33,877 nucleotides of DNA, taken from contig JACPZP010000207.1 of assembly GCA_016195405.1 (NCBI GenBank), positions 1-33,877 on the forward strand. Direction: 5' to 3'. The notes below the pieces were generated by a model that was given only the letters and a program-made list of their open reading frames with translations, was not told where the DNA came from and did not search any database. This document shows positions 23,458-32,247 of this stretch, piece after piece. A program made the position numbers and the translations under genes. Numbering within the stretch: position 1 is the stretch's first letter; every line of letters begins with the position of its first letter. This DNA comes from Planctomycetota bacterium. GTDB taxonomy: Bacteria > Planctomycetota > Planctomycetia > Gemmatales > Gemmataceae.

Positions 23458-23510
23458 ATCCTTGCGCAATCCAATTGCCCTGATTGGCCGTCGTTACAGT
23501 TAGACAACCC

Positions 23511-23575
23511 CGCTTGCGTTTCGCGTTCACCGGATCCTATGATTGAGCGCATCCACCGAGCGCGAAACGCAAGCG
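23511..23575. repeat. CGCTTGCGTTTCGCG inverted repeat, copy 1
   Basis: Perfect 15-base arms at 23511-23525 and 23561-23575 enclose 35 bases. It ends 29 bases before the DUF2330 start codon. Copies 2 and 3 are at 25009-25099 and 31199-31245. Confidence 0.88.
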
Positions 23576-23604
23576 ATGCTCACTTTTCTCGAAAGGACCT
23601 CGAT

Positions 23605-24996
23605 ATGCGTCTCACTCGTGGTCTCTTGGCCGTGGCCGTGGCGGCGACAATGCTGGCGGCGGCGTCGGCTCACGCGGCTTGCTGTTATTTCTCGGCGAAG
23701 AATACGGACATCTTGCAGCCGGCCCAGAAGGCGTTCATCACCTGGGACCCACAGGAGAAGGTCGAGACCTTCACGGTGCAGCCGAAGTTCGAAGGCAACG
23801 CGCTCGACTTCGGCATGGTGATCCCGACGCCGTCGCAGCCCAAGCTCCACGAAATGCCGCGCGATTTCTTCAAGCATCTCGCGTATTACACCATTTTGAA
23901 GCGACGAGAGTTTCCGCATTCGCAGCTCTTACCAGTCCCGGTCAAGGGAGCTGGCGACCTTTACGGGCGCGGCGGGGACAAGAGTCGTCCTATTCCTATG
24001 GCCGCGGAAGAGGATACCAAGGCGCGCAAGCCCGAAATCAAGATCCTCGAAACCGGCGTGGTCGGAACTCTCGACTACAAGATCATCGAAGCCGGCCGGG
24101 CCGACGATCTCTTCCAATGGCTCAAAGACAACAAGTACAGCTACTCCGGAGATGAAGCGACGCTCAACCACTACATCCAGAAAAAGTGGCTCTTCACCGT
24201 CATGAAGATCGACACCATGCAGATGAAGAAGGGCAAGGACGGCAGCTACGCCGGCGAGGTCACGCCGACGCGCTTCCAGTTCACCAGCGACAAACTGGTT
24301 TACCCCTTGAAGATCACGCAGATTTCGGTGAAAGACAAGACCGAGGCCCTGTTCTACGTGCAAGCGCCGCACAAGGTCGATCTGCAAGGCGACATGAGCT
24401 ATCAGTACACCTGGATTCCAATGCTCCAGGCGGCGTCGGGCTGCACGCCGGGCGGCTTGCCGGGGCGCGGCGCCGACTGGTTGAAGGCGGTCAATCCCGA
24501 GATGCCAGCGCTGCTCGCGCGGTGCCGAGAGCTGGGCTTCAACTTCGTCGCCAACCAGCGGCCGCAAGCCAACAGCAAGGGGCATATTCCGACGACCATG
24601 GAATGGGCGCGGAAGCTGACGGCCGACGACATCAAGGTTCTGAGTGGCGACGCGCCTTACAGCGAGAAAGTGCCTAACGTGGACGAAGGCTTCACCCGCG
24701 CCGACATTGCCAATCCGCAGAAGGCCGAAGCGATTTACAAGGTGATCCGTGAACGGCTCGCGCGGTCGCAGAAAGATCGTCCCTACGGCTACCTGGTTCG
24801 CCACATTCCCGAGGAAGACAAACGCGGTTTGCGCAACCTGCAAGGCCATCTGCAAGCGGGCTTGTACATCACCAAGTTCCGCAAGATTTTCGCACGCGAC
24901 GAGATGAACGACGATCTGGTGATGGTGCCGGCGCGCCGTGGCGATGCCGAGGATAATTCGGAGTACGAGGAGATTCTCCCGGTGTCGCCGCCATAA
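23605..24996 (+). CDS. Exported DUF2330 protein
   Basis: The 463-residue protein starts at ATG 23605 behind GAAAGGA. A signal peptide (MRLTRGLLAVAVAATMLAAASAHA) is followed at once by ACCYFSAKNTDILQPAQKAFITWDP, the DUF2330 opening with its Cys pair. The conserved block FGMVIPTPSQPKLHEMPRDFF also follows the family. The domain extends through PTRFQFTSDKLVYPLKIT, and the C-terminal part ends in an acidic tail. DUF2330 proteins are exported and of unknown function; in planctomycetes they commonly have this length. A longer reading from 23539 runs through a palindromic repeat and is rejected. Confidence 0.88.
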   Translation: MRLTRGLLAVAVAATMLAAASAHAACCYFSAKNTDILQPAQKAFITWDPQEKVETFTVQPKFEGNALDFGMVIPTPSQPKLHEMPRDFFKHLAYYTILKRREFPHSQLLPVPVKGAGDLYGRGGDKSRPIPMAAEEDTKARKPEIKILETGVVGTLDYKIIEAGRADDLFQWLKDNKYSYSGDEATLNHYIQKKWLFTVMKIDTMQMKKGKDGSYAGEVTPTRFQFTSDKLVYPLKITQISVKDKTEALFYVQAPHKVDLQGDMSYQYTWIPMLQAASGCTPGGLPGRGADWLKAVNPEMPALLARCRELGFNFVANQRPQANSKGHIPTTMEWARKLTADDIKVLSGDAPYSEKVPNVDEGFTRADIANPQKAEAIYKVIRERLARSQKDRPYGYLVRHIPEEDKRGLRNLQGHLQAGLYITKFRKIFARDEMNDDLVMVPARRGDAEDNSEYEEILPVSPP

Positions 24997-25008
24997 GAAT
25001 TTATCTCC

Positions 25009-25099
25009 CGCTTGCGTTTCGCGCACGCTGGTCGCGGGCTGCTAGTCGCGCTCTCGGGATACGGTCAATGAAGGAACCCGCGAGCGCGAAACGCAAGCG
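25009..25099. repeat. CGCTTGCGTTTCGCG inverted repeat, copy 2
   Basis: The arms 25009-25024 and 25084-25099 are perfect 16-base complements around 59 bases. The element separates the DUF2330 and WD40 genes. Confidence 0.88.
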
Positions 25100-25158
25100 A
25101 TGATGCTGCCCCTCGTACAATCACGGGGGGCATTTGTTTTCGTCTTTGGAGCGCCGTT

Positions 25159-27165
25159 ATGCTCCGTTGGTTGGGTCTTGTCGGCGTTTTGGCCGTCATC
25201 ATCCAGTCTTTGTCAGCAGGTGAATCCCCCCAGCCGGGACGCGTTCAGATTCCGGCGGGTGCAAAGGGAGTCAGCGTCGTTTCGGTTTGGGGCGAGCCGG
25301 AGCAGCAACCTGCTTTGGGCCACACCACGGCGATGACGCCCAACGGCAAATTCGCGCTCTATTCCGGTGGCGGCGCAATCAATGCCGAGGGCGGCATAGA
25401 AGACGGCTTCCTGACGCTTTGGGACGTCGAGTCGGGCCGGCTGCTGAAAGAACTCAAGGTTCCGCGCATGGCCGTCACCGCGCTGGCGATCAGCGCCGAC
25501 GCCAAGCTTGCCTTGACCGGATCGCTTACAGGCGATGCCAAAAGCAACGAAACGCATGCGAACTTGTCTCTCTGGGACCTCGAAGCCGGCAAATTGAAAA
25601 GGGACTTCGGCGAGCAGATGGGGGAAGTCGCCGCGGTCGCCTTCAGCGGCGACGGCAAACGGGCTCTTGTTTCGACGTTGAACGATGCCGTCAGTTTTTG
25701 GGACTTAGAGAAACCAAAGCCGGTCGCCAAATTGCCTTCCCCCAAGAACACCGGGGCCGCTTTCGCGCTGGCTTTTCATCCCGACGGCGATAAGGTTTTG
25801 GCCGGCCAAGGAACTGACCTTGTCGTGTGGAGCATTGAGACCGGCAAGGAGGTTCACAGGCTAAAGGGACACGAGGACACCGTCCTGATGGCGGATGTCT
25901 CGAAGGACGGCAAGCGGGCGGTCACTTCTGGGGCGGACGCGTCCATCAAGCTCTGGGATATCGAGAATGGCGCGGAAATTGGGGCAATGAAGAAAGAAGC
26001 GAGCAACCGCGCGCTGACTTCAATCGCTTTCGTGGACCATGGCCGGAAAATCCTCAGCATCTGGACCGGCTTTGACGCCGCCACCGGCACGCAACCCCAA
26101 TGCGAAGTGTCGCTTTGGGACGGCGAAACCAAGAAGACGCTTTGGTCGCAAAAGTCGCACTTCAAGGGCTTCGTGCCGCTCGCGATCGTCGAAGAAGGGA
26201 AGGCGGCGATCATGGGCGGCGGAGCCAATTTCTTCGCGCGCTGGAATTTGGCGGACGGCAAAGAGGAAAGACTCTGGGGCGGGCATAAAGGGCCTGTCAA
26301 CGCCCTGGCCGTCGATGGCGAAGGCACGGCTTACTCCGGCAGCGCGGACGGCACCATCAAGGCATGGGTGAAGGGGAGGGTAGTCAGGACTTTCACTGGC
26401 CATGCCGACGCCGTCAACGCGCTCGCTCTCTCGAAGGACGGTCAGTTTCTGGTCTCCGGCAGCGCCGACAAAACGGTGAAGCTCTGGGATGCTGGTAAGG
26501 GCCGGGTCATCAAGACCTTCGCCGGCCATGCGGGCAATGTAACCGGCGTGGCCATCAGTCCGGATTTTCAATGGATCGTCTCCGGCGGCAACGATCGCAC
26601 CGTCAAGATCTGGGACATCGTCTCGGCCAAGGAGCGCGAGAATCTGGCGGGGCATGCCGAAGGAATCAACTGCGTCGCGCTGTCGCCGGATGCATCGTGG
26701 CTGGCATCCGCGAGCGACGACAACACGATTCGCCTGTGGCCCCTGAAAGACGGCAAGGCGGACCCCGAGCGCGGTCCTCTCACCCTGGAAGAGCACAAGC
26801 GGCAAGCGACGTGCGTTGCCTTTTCACCGGACGGCAAGCAGCTCATATCCGGAAGTCAGGACAAGACCCTGAAGCTGTGGGACGTCGGCAAAGCGAAAGT
26901 GCTGAAGTCGCTGGAGGGACACAAAAACTGGGTCAGCTCGATCACGTTTGCGGAGGGAGGCAAGCTGGCGATTTCCACCAGCGACGACTTCACGGTCCGA
27001 GTTTGGGACGTCGCCAGTGGTCAAGAAGTAGGCCGTATCGACCTAAGCGCCAATTCCGATTGCCCGCGCAGCCTGGCGTATCAAGGTGGCCGCCGATTCG
27101 TGGTCGGCACGAGCGGATGGATGATTCTCGGATGCCGGTTGAACGAGAAAACAAAAAATCAATGA
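25159..27165 (+). CDS. Exported WD40 repeat protein
   Basis: The 668-residue protein has a signal peptide (MLRWLGLVGVLAVIIQSLSAG). About 13 WD-type blades follow, marked by LWDVESG, LWDLEAG, FWDLEKP, VWSIETG, LWDIENG, LWDGETK, RWNLADG, AWVKGR, LWDAGKG, IWDIVSA, LWPLKDG, LWDVGKA and VWDVASG, so two beta-propellers are likely. Blades in the second half have the classical GH...WD spacing (GHADAVNAL, GHAGNVTGV, GHAEGINCV). No catalytic domain or haem motif is attached. Such exported WD40 proteins are abundant in Planctomycetes and probably serve as protein-binding scaffolds. A large hairpin follows directly after the stop. Confidence 0.92.
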   Translation: MLRWLGLVGVLAVIIQSLSAGESPQPGRVQIPAGAKGVSVVSVWGEPEQQPALGHTTAMTPNGKFALYSGGGAINAEGGIEDGFLTLWDVESGRLLKELKVPRMAVTALAISADAKLALTGSLTGDAKSNETHANLSLWDLEAGKLKRDFGEQMGEVAAVAFSGDGKRALVSTLNDAVSFWDLEKPKPVAKLPSPKNTGAAFALAFHPDGDKVLAGQGTDLVVWSIETGKEVHRLKGHEDTVLMADVSKDGKRAVTSGADASIKLWDIENGAEIGAMKKEASNRALTSIAFVDHGRKILSIWTGFDAATGTQPQCEVSLWDGETKKTLWSQKSHFKGFVPLAIVEEGKAAIMGGGANFFARWNLADGKEERLWGGHKGPVNALAVDGEGTAYSGSADGTIKAWVKGRVVRTFTGHADAVNALALSKDGQFLVSGSADKTVKLWDAGKGRVIKTFAGHAGNVTGVAISPDFQWIVSGGNDRTVKIWDIVSAKERENLAGHAEGINCVALSPDASWLASASDDNTIRLWPLKDGKADPERGPLTLEEHKRQATCVAFSPDGKQLISGSQDKTLKLWDVGKAKVLKSLEGHKNWVSSITFAEGGKLAISTSDDFTVRVWDVASGQEVGRIDLSANSDCPRSLAYQGGRRFVVGTSGWMILGCRLNEKTKNQ

Positions 27166-27167
27166 GC

Positions 27168-27224
27168 GTTTAGCGGGGAGCCACAGGCGACCGGCCCGCG
27201 GTCGCCTGCGGCTCCCCGCTAAAC
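27168..27224. terminator. Large bidirectional hairpin between convergent genes
   Basis: Twenty-six-base arms (27168-27193 and 27199-27224) differ at one position: GTTTAGCGGGGAGCC outer stem, GGCGACCG inner stem, 5-base loop. It fills the gap between the WD40 stop and the stop of the small minus-strand gene. It may end both transcripts and is probably also a dispersed repeat. Confidence 0.75.
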
Positions 27225-27227
27225 CGA

Positions 27228-27389
27228 TTATTTCGCAGGCTCTTTCCACCAGGGACTCACGATGCGAATCTTGGCAAGCAGGGCGTCGCGTTCCTTGTTG
27301 TCCTTGGCCGTCGCCAGTTTCCCTTTGAGTTTGCGCATCTTCCTTTGCCGGGCTTGTCGTCGCCGCAGTTCAATCTTGCGTTCCACCAT
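27228..27389 (-). CDS. Small basic DUF6800-like protein
   Basis: This 53-residue gene is easily missed. It begins MVERKIELRRRQARQRKMRK, continues as a Lys/Arg-rich helix with LATAKDNKERDALLAKI and ends with RIVSPWWKEPAK. The order of basic helix, K-A-K-spaced second helix and a terminal SPWW motif matches small planctomycete proteins of the DUF6800 type. Likely nucleic-acid or ribosome contact is inferred only from its charge. It is convergent with the WD40 gene and divergent from the di-heme oxidoreductase gene, with 101 bases between the two starts. Confidence 0.75.
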   Translation of the reverse strand: MVERKIELRRRQARQRKMRKLKGKLATAKDNKERDALLAKIRIVSPWWKEPAK

Positions 27390-27490
27390 GGTACAATTCC
27401 CTCGGTAATCGAACGTCCCGTCAGGTTCGCCATTCGTCTAAGAGAAGAGCTTTTTATAGTCGGCCTCTCGATTTTGGCGAGGTAGTCATC

Positions 27491-29479
27491 ATGCGCAAGC
27501 CTATGGTCTGGTCCGTTTCCGGCTTCGTCCTCGGCGTCGCCGCCACCCTTTACCTCGGTCACCTGCTCGTGGTGCGCGGCCAACAATCGGAGCGGCCCGG
27601 CAACTCGCTTAGCCCGCCCATCGACTTGCCGCACGACCTGTCCGGGCTGTCGATCAAGAACCCGCGCGTCCGCGTCGTGCACACCACCGACCCCAAGTTC
27701 GAAGGCGGGTCGATGTACCTGCAACAAGCCGATCCCTGGCTCGGCTACCAATGGGGCAAGAGCCTGTTTCAGCGCAACTTCCGCGAGCGCGACGGCGTTT
27801 ACGGCGACACCGGCAAGATCGAAGGCATTCTTCTGCCAGACGGCGTCTCCAAGATGATGGATCGCAGCCACACCAATTCGTGCGGCGCCTGCCACAATGT
27901 GCCCTATCGAGACGCGGGCGCCGGCATGACCATCGCCAAGAACGGCGGCAGCGGACGCAACACGCCGCACATGTTCGGCGGCGGCCTGGTGGAAATGATC
28001 GGTCTGCAATTGCGTCTTCAGCTTCTGGCTATCGCCGACGAGAATCGCGACGGCTGGATCTCCTTCGAGGAAATGAAGAAGGCCAAGCGAGCCATTATTT
28101 CGAATCTGCCAAATGGAGTGAACGGCGAGCGCGTCGAGATCGACTTCGGCAGCTTCGATGACGAAGACGGCGACGGCTACCCCGATCTCAACCCGGTCAT
28201 CTTCCCCATTTTCGTTGACAAGGCAGGCCAGCGTATCGCCTTTGCCAAGAACCTCAAGTCGCCCGATGTCGCGGGTTACACATTCGAGGTGCAAGTCTTC
28301 GGTCACGGCCATTTGTATATGCCGTTCCGGCCGCCGGTCTCGACGACGCTGCGGGCCTTCACGATCGCGCCTTGGGAAATCCACAGCGGCCTGCAAGCTC
28401 ACGATCCCACCACGTACACCAGTCCCAATCGCGATGCCCTGGCTCTGGTTTCCAACGCCGGCGCGCAACAGTTCGTGACGGCGGCCGGCAAGGATCGCGG
28501 CGGCGTGCGGGCGCCGACCAAGTCCGGACTGCCCGGCATCAGCCTCGACGATCCCGACCGCGACGGCTACTGCGAGGAAATCTCCGAAGGCGATCTCGAC
28601 GTGGCCGAGTGGTATTTCCTCAATCACCCAGCGCCTGCGCGTGGTCGGCAGACTAGCGATACCATCATTGGCGAGAGGCTTTTCCACAAGATCGGCTGCG
28701 CAAGCTGCCATATCCCCGACTGGCACCTTCTCGCTCATAATCCCAAGGCTAAGGATTACATGCAACGCTACGACGGCGATCGCCGCTTCTTCGAGTTGCA
28801 CGTTGCTTTCAATGACAAAAACGACCGCATGGAAGGAAAGTTGGCGTATCTCGCCGAAAAGAAGGGCAATCTGACCCTGCCGAAGCGCGGCGCGTATACG
28901 ATCCGCGGCATCTACAGCGACTTCAAGTACCACGATGTCGGCGAGGAATTCTACCAGATGCAGTTCGACGGCAGCATCCAAAAGAAATGGCGCACAACGC
29001 CGCTCTGGGGCGTGGGCACCACCGCGCCCTATGGCCATGACGGCGCCAGCCTCGACCTCGACAACGTCATTAAACGGCACGGCGGCGAGGCCCTCGATCA
29101 GAGAACTCGCTACCTCGCGCTGACCGATCTCGAACGCAAACAACTGGTCTGCTTCCTGCAGCAACTCGTCCTTTACCAGACCGATCAACTCCCTTGCGAC
29201 ATGAACGGCGACGGCAAGATCGACGAGCACTTTAAGGTGCAGGGCATGGACACGGGCTTGGAACGATTCAATCCCGAATGGCTCTTCAAGGTGCCGGCCA
29301 AGATCGAAGGCTCGATCCGCAACATCCACGGTCATCGCATCGTGTCGTTCGCGCTGACCAACCTGCGGCAAGCCTACGGCCTCGACCTCGAATACCTGCG
29401 CGACACGGACGGCGACGGCTTCCCCGACGTCATTGATCCCGATCCGCTTAGGCCGGGATTTCGCGATGGTATAAGATAA
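27491..29479 (+). CDS. Di-heme oxidoreductase (thiol oxidoreductase-like) with EF-hand motifs
   Basis: The 662-residue protein has an N-terminal transmembrane or signal anchor (VWSVSGFVLGVAATLYLGHLLVV). It carries two haem-binding motifs, CGACH near residue 132 and CASCH near residue 405, and the family signature TAPYGHDGASLDLDNVIKRHGGEA. This places it with the di-heme oxidoreductase/putative peroxidase family. Calcium-binding DxDxDG-type loops are inserted: DENRDGWISFEE near 183, DDEDGDGYPD near 220, DMNGDGKIDE near 570 and DTDGDGFPD near the end. Gene start ATG 27491 follows GAGGTAG. It should act on the outer side of the inner membrane with a cytochrome partner; the tetraheme cytochrome at the left of the window is one candidate, without direct evidence. 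Confidence 0.85.
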   Translation: MRKPMVWSVSGFVLGVAATLYLGHLLVVRGQQSERPGNSLSPPIDLPHDLSGLSIKNPRVRVVHTTDPKFEGGSMYLQQADPWLGYQWGKSLFQRNFRERDGVYGDTGKIEGILLPDGVSKMMDRSHTNSCGACHNVPYRDAGAGMTIAKNGGSGRNTPHMFGGGLVEMIGLQLRLQLLAIADENRDGWISFEEMKKAKRAIISNLPNGVNGERVEIDFGSFDDEDGDGYPDLNPVIFPIFVDKAGQRIAFAKNLKSPDVAGYTFEVQVFGHGHLYMPFRPPVSTTLRAFTIAPWEIHSGLQAHDPTTYTSPNRDALALVSNAGAQQFVTAAGKDRGGVRAPTKSGLPGISLDDPDRDGYCEEISEGDLDVAEWYFLNHPAPARGRQTSDTIIGERLFHKIGCASCHIPDWHLLAHNPKAKDYMQRYDGDRRFFELHVAFNDKNDRMEGKLAYLAEKKGNLTLPKRGAYTIRGIYSDFKYHDVGEEFYQMQFDGSIQKKWRTTPLWGVGTTAPYGHDGASLDLDNVIKRHGGEALDQRTRYLALTDLERKQLVCFLQQLVLYQTDQLPCDMNGDGKIDEHFKVQGMDTGLERFNPEWLFKVPAKIEGSIRNIHGHRIVSFALTNLRQAYGLDLEYLRDTDGDGFPDVIDPDPLRPGFRDGIR

Positions 29480-29501
29480 TGATCGGGAAAGAGCCTGCGC
29501 A

Positions 29502-29891
29502 ATGCCGCTTGATTACGAAATCGATTCAAAACGGCGGTTAGTCATGGCAAAAGGCCGCGGCGCCGTCACGGACCAAGACCTACTGGGGTATCAGTGCGCG
29601 GTTTGGTTGCGCCCGGAAGTTGCGGGCTATAGCGAACTCGTCGATATGAGCGCCGTGGAGCGGATTGTCGAACCAAACACCGAAAGCATTCGTCAGTTAG
29701 CGCGGCTGTCCGCATCGATGGACTCGGCTGCGTTGCCGTCAAAATTCGCCATCGTCGCCCCACAGCACCTGGCGTACGGACTAGGCCGCATGTACGCCAC
29801 CTTTCGCAGCCTTGACGAGAACAGCACCAAGCAGGTCGCCGTGTTCCGTACACTGGCGGAGGCACTGGCGTATTTAGGTGTTGAAGCGTAA
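29502..29891 (+). CDS. STAS/SpoIIAA-like small protein
   Basis: The 129-residue soluble protein begins MPLDYEIDSKRRLVMAKGRGAVTDQDLL and ends with YGLGRMYATFRSLDENSTKQVAVFRTLAEALAYLGV. Alternating strands and helices with the LVDMSAVE strand and the final F-x-T-L-x-E-A-L-x-W/Y-L helix resemble the SpoIIAA-like/STAS fold used in anti-sigma antagonism and related regulation. No phosphorylatable Ser in the usual D-S/T-S context is evident. It starts 22 bases after the di-heme oxidoreductase stop and may be co-transcribed. Fold assignment is moderate; role unknown. Confidence 0.65.
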   Translation: MPLDYEIDSKRRLVMAKGRGAVTDQDLLGYQCAVWLRPEVAGYSELVDMSAVERIVEPNTESIRQLARLSASMDSAALPSKFAIVAPQHLAYGLGRMYATFRSLDENSTKQVAVFRTLAEALAYLGVEA

Positions 29892-29967
29892 TGAGACTAG
29901 GCGTCTATAATAACGAGTGCGTCGACACCAAGCCGATTTCTCAACTCTCTTTTCGCTTGGGTGCATC

Positions 29968-31188
29968 ATGACGAATGGCCGATCGTGCACGCATCTCTTT
30001 CTGTGCCTTGGTCTGGCCGCGCTGACCGTCTCGTTGGCCATCGGCCAGGAGCCTGCAGCGCCGGTGAAGGTCACCATCAAGGACGGCAAGCTCGAAACGG
30101 CGGAATTGCCCATCGATCCGACGGTCCGCATCCACGCCGGCTACACAGGAGGCATGTACTTCGGCTTGTCCGTCGACGGCACCCGCATCACCTGCACCCC
30201 AGAAAGCAGCATCTGGTCGAGCGCGCGGATCGACGGTCAGGAATTCATGCCGGGCTTCAACGCTGTCAATGGCCAGCTCGAACAGCCCCGGGCCCTGCCG
30301 CCCGGACCGTTCGGCAAGAAACGCCTCGGCACGTCCGTGTCCTGGTCGCAGCAGAACGTGCACTTCACGCAGATCGTCGAGTTGGTCCCGAGCCGCGTCC
30401 CCGCCGGCATGGACTCCAAAAGTGGCAAGCGCAGGATCGACACGGCCCGCATCACCTACGTCGTGGAGAACAAAGACAGCCGGGAGCACGAAGTCGCCTA
30501 CCGCGTATTCGTCGACACCATGATCAACAATAACGACGGCGCCTTGTTCGCCGCCCCGACGACGCATCCCGGCCAGGTGCTCGACGGCATTCTGCTCAAA
30601 GAAAAGACATTGCCGGAATACATGCAGGTGCTCGAGAATCCGAATCTTAAGAACCCCGGCTTCATTGGCGTCATGACGCTCAAGTTCGGCGGCAAGGTCG
30701 AAGGGCCGAACAAGGTCGTGCTCGCCAACACGGGCGCCCTTAATTTCGGCCAGGGCGGCTGGGAAGTGGCCCCGCAAAAAGCCGGTGGCGACTCGGCCGT
30801 TTTCATCTATTGGGCGGCCAAGAAGCTCAAGCCCAAAGAAAAGCGCGAACTGATCTGGGCCTACGGCGGCGGCATCGCCAGCGGCCCGGAGAGCGATGGC
30901 CGAGTGTCCGTCGGTCTTAGTGGATCGTTCGAGCCGGGTAAAAGCTTCACGATCACGGCCACGGTTGAGGATCCCGTGCCGGGCCAGGCGCTGACCTTGG
31001 AATTGCCCGACGGCATGCAGCTATTGGAAGGTAAGGAGCGCCAACCGGTGCCGACGCCCGGTGAGTCGGGCACCAGCCTGGTGCTCTGGAAGGCCCGCGT
31101 GGCGCAACTGGGCGATCATGAACTCAGAATCCGCTCCAGCACCGGCGTGACACAGGTCAAGAACATCAGCATCCAAGCCGGGAAGTAA
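29968..31188 (+). CDS. Exported protein of unknown function
   Basis: From ATG 29968 the product has 406 residues with a signal peptide (CTHLFLCLGLAALTVSLAIGQ). The first part is beta-rich with VRIHAGYTGGMYFGLSVDGTRITC and RITYVVENKDSREHEVAYRVFVDTMI, which describe a large sandwich that could bind carbohydrate or protein. The last 100 residues (SVGLSGSFEPGKSFTITATVEDPVPGQALTLELPDG) look like an Ig-like domain. I do not recognise the family. It has a 76-base gap from the STAS-like gene and is followed by an inverted repeat. Confidence 0.75.
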   Translation: MTNGRSCTHLFLCLGLAALTVSLAIGQEPAAPVKVTIKDGKLETAELPIDPTVRIHAGYTGGMYFGLSVDGTRITCTPESSIWSSARIDGQEFMPGFNAVNGQLEQPRALPPGPFGKKRLGTSVSWSQQNVHFTQIVELVPSRVPAGMDSKSGKRRIDTARITYVVENKDSREHEVAYRVFVDTMINNNDGALFAAPTTHPGQVLDGILLKEKTLPEYMQVLENPNLKNPGFIGVMTLKFGGKVEGPNKVVLANTGALNFGQGGWEVAPQKAGGDSAVFIYWAAKKLKPKEKRELIWAYGGGIASGPESDGRVSVGLSGSFEPGKSFTITATVEDPVPGQALTLELPDGMQLLEGKERQPVPTPGESGTSLVLWKARVAQLGDHELRIRSSTGVTQVKNISIQAGK

Positions 31189-31198
31189 ACAGTCAGCC

Positions 31199-31245
31199 GC
31201 TTGCGTTTCGCGCTCGCTTTGATCATGCGAGTGCGAAACGCAAGC
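31199..31245. repeat. GCTTGCGTTTCGCG inverted repeat, copy 3
   Basis: Nineteen-base arms (31199-31217 and 31227-31245) differ at one position around a 9-base loop. It ends 12 bases before the ribokinase start, so an upstream-extended ribokinase reading is repeat sequence, not protein. Confidence 0.88.
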
Positions 31246-31257
31246 ACTGCCGAACCA

Positions 31258-32196
31258 ATGTCCTTAACACGACCACCACGCATCTGCGTTGTCGGTTCCG
31301 CCAACATCGATCTGACCATCCGTACCTCGCGCCTGCCCGAGCCCGGCGAAACCCTGGCCGCCTATTCGCTGCAAACGGGCTTTGGCGGCAAAGGCGCCAA
31401 TCAGGCAGTGATGGCCGCCCGTCTTGGGGCTCAGGTGTCGGTGATCGCGAAAGTTGGCGATGACATATTTGGCTCACGAACGTTCGACAACTTCCGCCGC
31501 CTCGGCATGGACGTGAAGCACGTCACGACGGCTTCCAACTGCGCCACCGGAACGGCGGTCATCATGGTCGATGGCAGCGGTCAAAATCGCATTCTTCTCA
31601 TCGGCGGCGCCAATGACTCGCTCACGGCCGGTGACGTCGAGCAAGCCGCTCCGGAACTCTCGACAGCCGACATCGTACTCGGACAGCTCGAAGTCCCGAT
31701 CGAAGCAACCCTGGCCGCCTTCCGCATCGCCAAGGCTGCCGGAGTCAGGACGATCCTCAACCCCGCGCCGGCTCGGCCGTTGCCGCCCGACATCCTCGCT
31801 TGTACCGACATCCTGATTCCCAACGAGACCGAATTGCGCGCGCTCACCAACCACGAAATTACCTCGGCCACTGATCGGATTAGCGCATGTCGGCTGCTGC
31901 TCGAGCACGGACCGCGTCAAATCCTGGTGACATTAGGAGAGCACGGCGCTTTGCTGGTGGACAAGGCTGGGGACGATTCCGTCCCTGGTTTCTCCGTCGC
32001 GGCCTGCGACACCACCGGCGCCGGCGACGCTTTCATCGCAAGCTTGTCCGTTTTTTGGGCCGAGGGGTTTGCCCTTTGCGAAGCCGCCAAGCGGGCCCAC
32101 GCGGCGGCCGCCTTGTCCGTGACTCGCCCCGGCGCTCAGGCTTCCTATCCTAATCGGCAGGAGGTCGATGCCTTTCTTGGCGAGCCGGGAGCGTAA
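31258..32196 (+). CDS. rbsK: Ribokinase (PfkB family sugar kinase)
   Basis: The 312-residue product phosphorylates ribose or a related sugar with ATP. It has the PfkB N-terminal pattern VVGSANIDLTIRTSRLPEPGET, the substrate-site motif GFGGKGANQAVMAARLG, ILNPAPARPLP and the C-terminal signature DTTGAGDAFIASL with the catalytic Asp. Length and order match ribokinases. ATG 31258 is chosen; earlier codons fall in an inverted repeat. The last residues and stop (GEPGA, TAA) are encoded by a dispersed repeat that also ends the GNAT gene downstream. It heads a run of four same-strand genes with no sugar transporter or rbsD alongside, so the physiological substrate is unclear. Confidence 0.92.
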   Translation: MSLTRPPRICVVGSANIDLTIRTSRLPEPGETLAAYSLQTGFGGKGANQAVMAARLGAQVSVIAKVGDDIFGSRTFDNFRRLGMDVKHVTTASNCATGTAVIMVDGSGQNRILLIGGANDSLTAGDVEQAAPELSTADIVLGQLEVPIEATLAAFRIAKAAGVRTILNPAPARPLPPDILACTDILIPNETELRALTNHEITSATDRISACRLLLEHGPRQILVTLGEHGALLVDKAGDDSVPGFSVAACDTTGAGDAFIASLSVFWAEGFALCEAAKRAHAAAALSVTRPGAQASYPNRQEVDAFLGEPGA

Positions 32197-32235
32197 GCGA
32201 CCGGAGCAAATCGCGCAAGCGACCGGAGCAATTCG
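32179..32235. repeat. GAGCCGGGAGCGTAAGCG repeat, copy 1
   Basis: The element begins inside the ribokinase gene and provides its GEPGA-stop end. It then shows two AAGCGACCGGAGCAA-type units at about 31-base period. It ends just before the cyclase ribosome site. Confidence 0.8.
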
Positions 32236-32247
32236 CGGAGGATCCCA

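Noticed and set aside
27257..29371. Long minus-strand reading frame (704 codons)
   Set aside because: It mirrors the di-heme oxidoreductase gene and runs out of frame through the small DUF6800-like gene. The Val/Ala/Glu-rich product is typical of antisense frames in GC-rich genes.
25009..31245. CRISPR-like array from the CGCTTGCGTTTCGCG repeats
   Set aside because: Copies are kilobases apart, are inverted pairs and have no regular spacers or cas genes.
31201..31257. Ribokinase start upstream at 31201
   Set aside because: The added residues are translated from an inverted repeat; the ATG at 31258 fits the family N-terminus.
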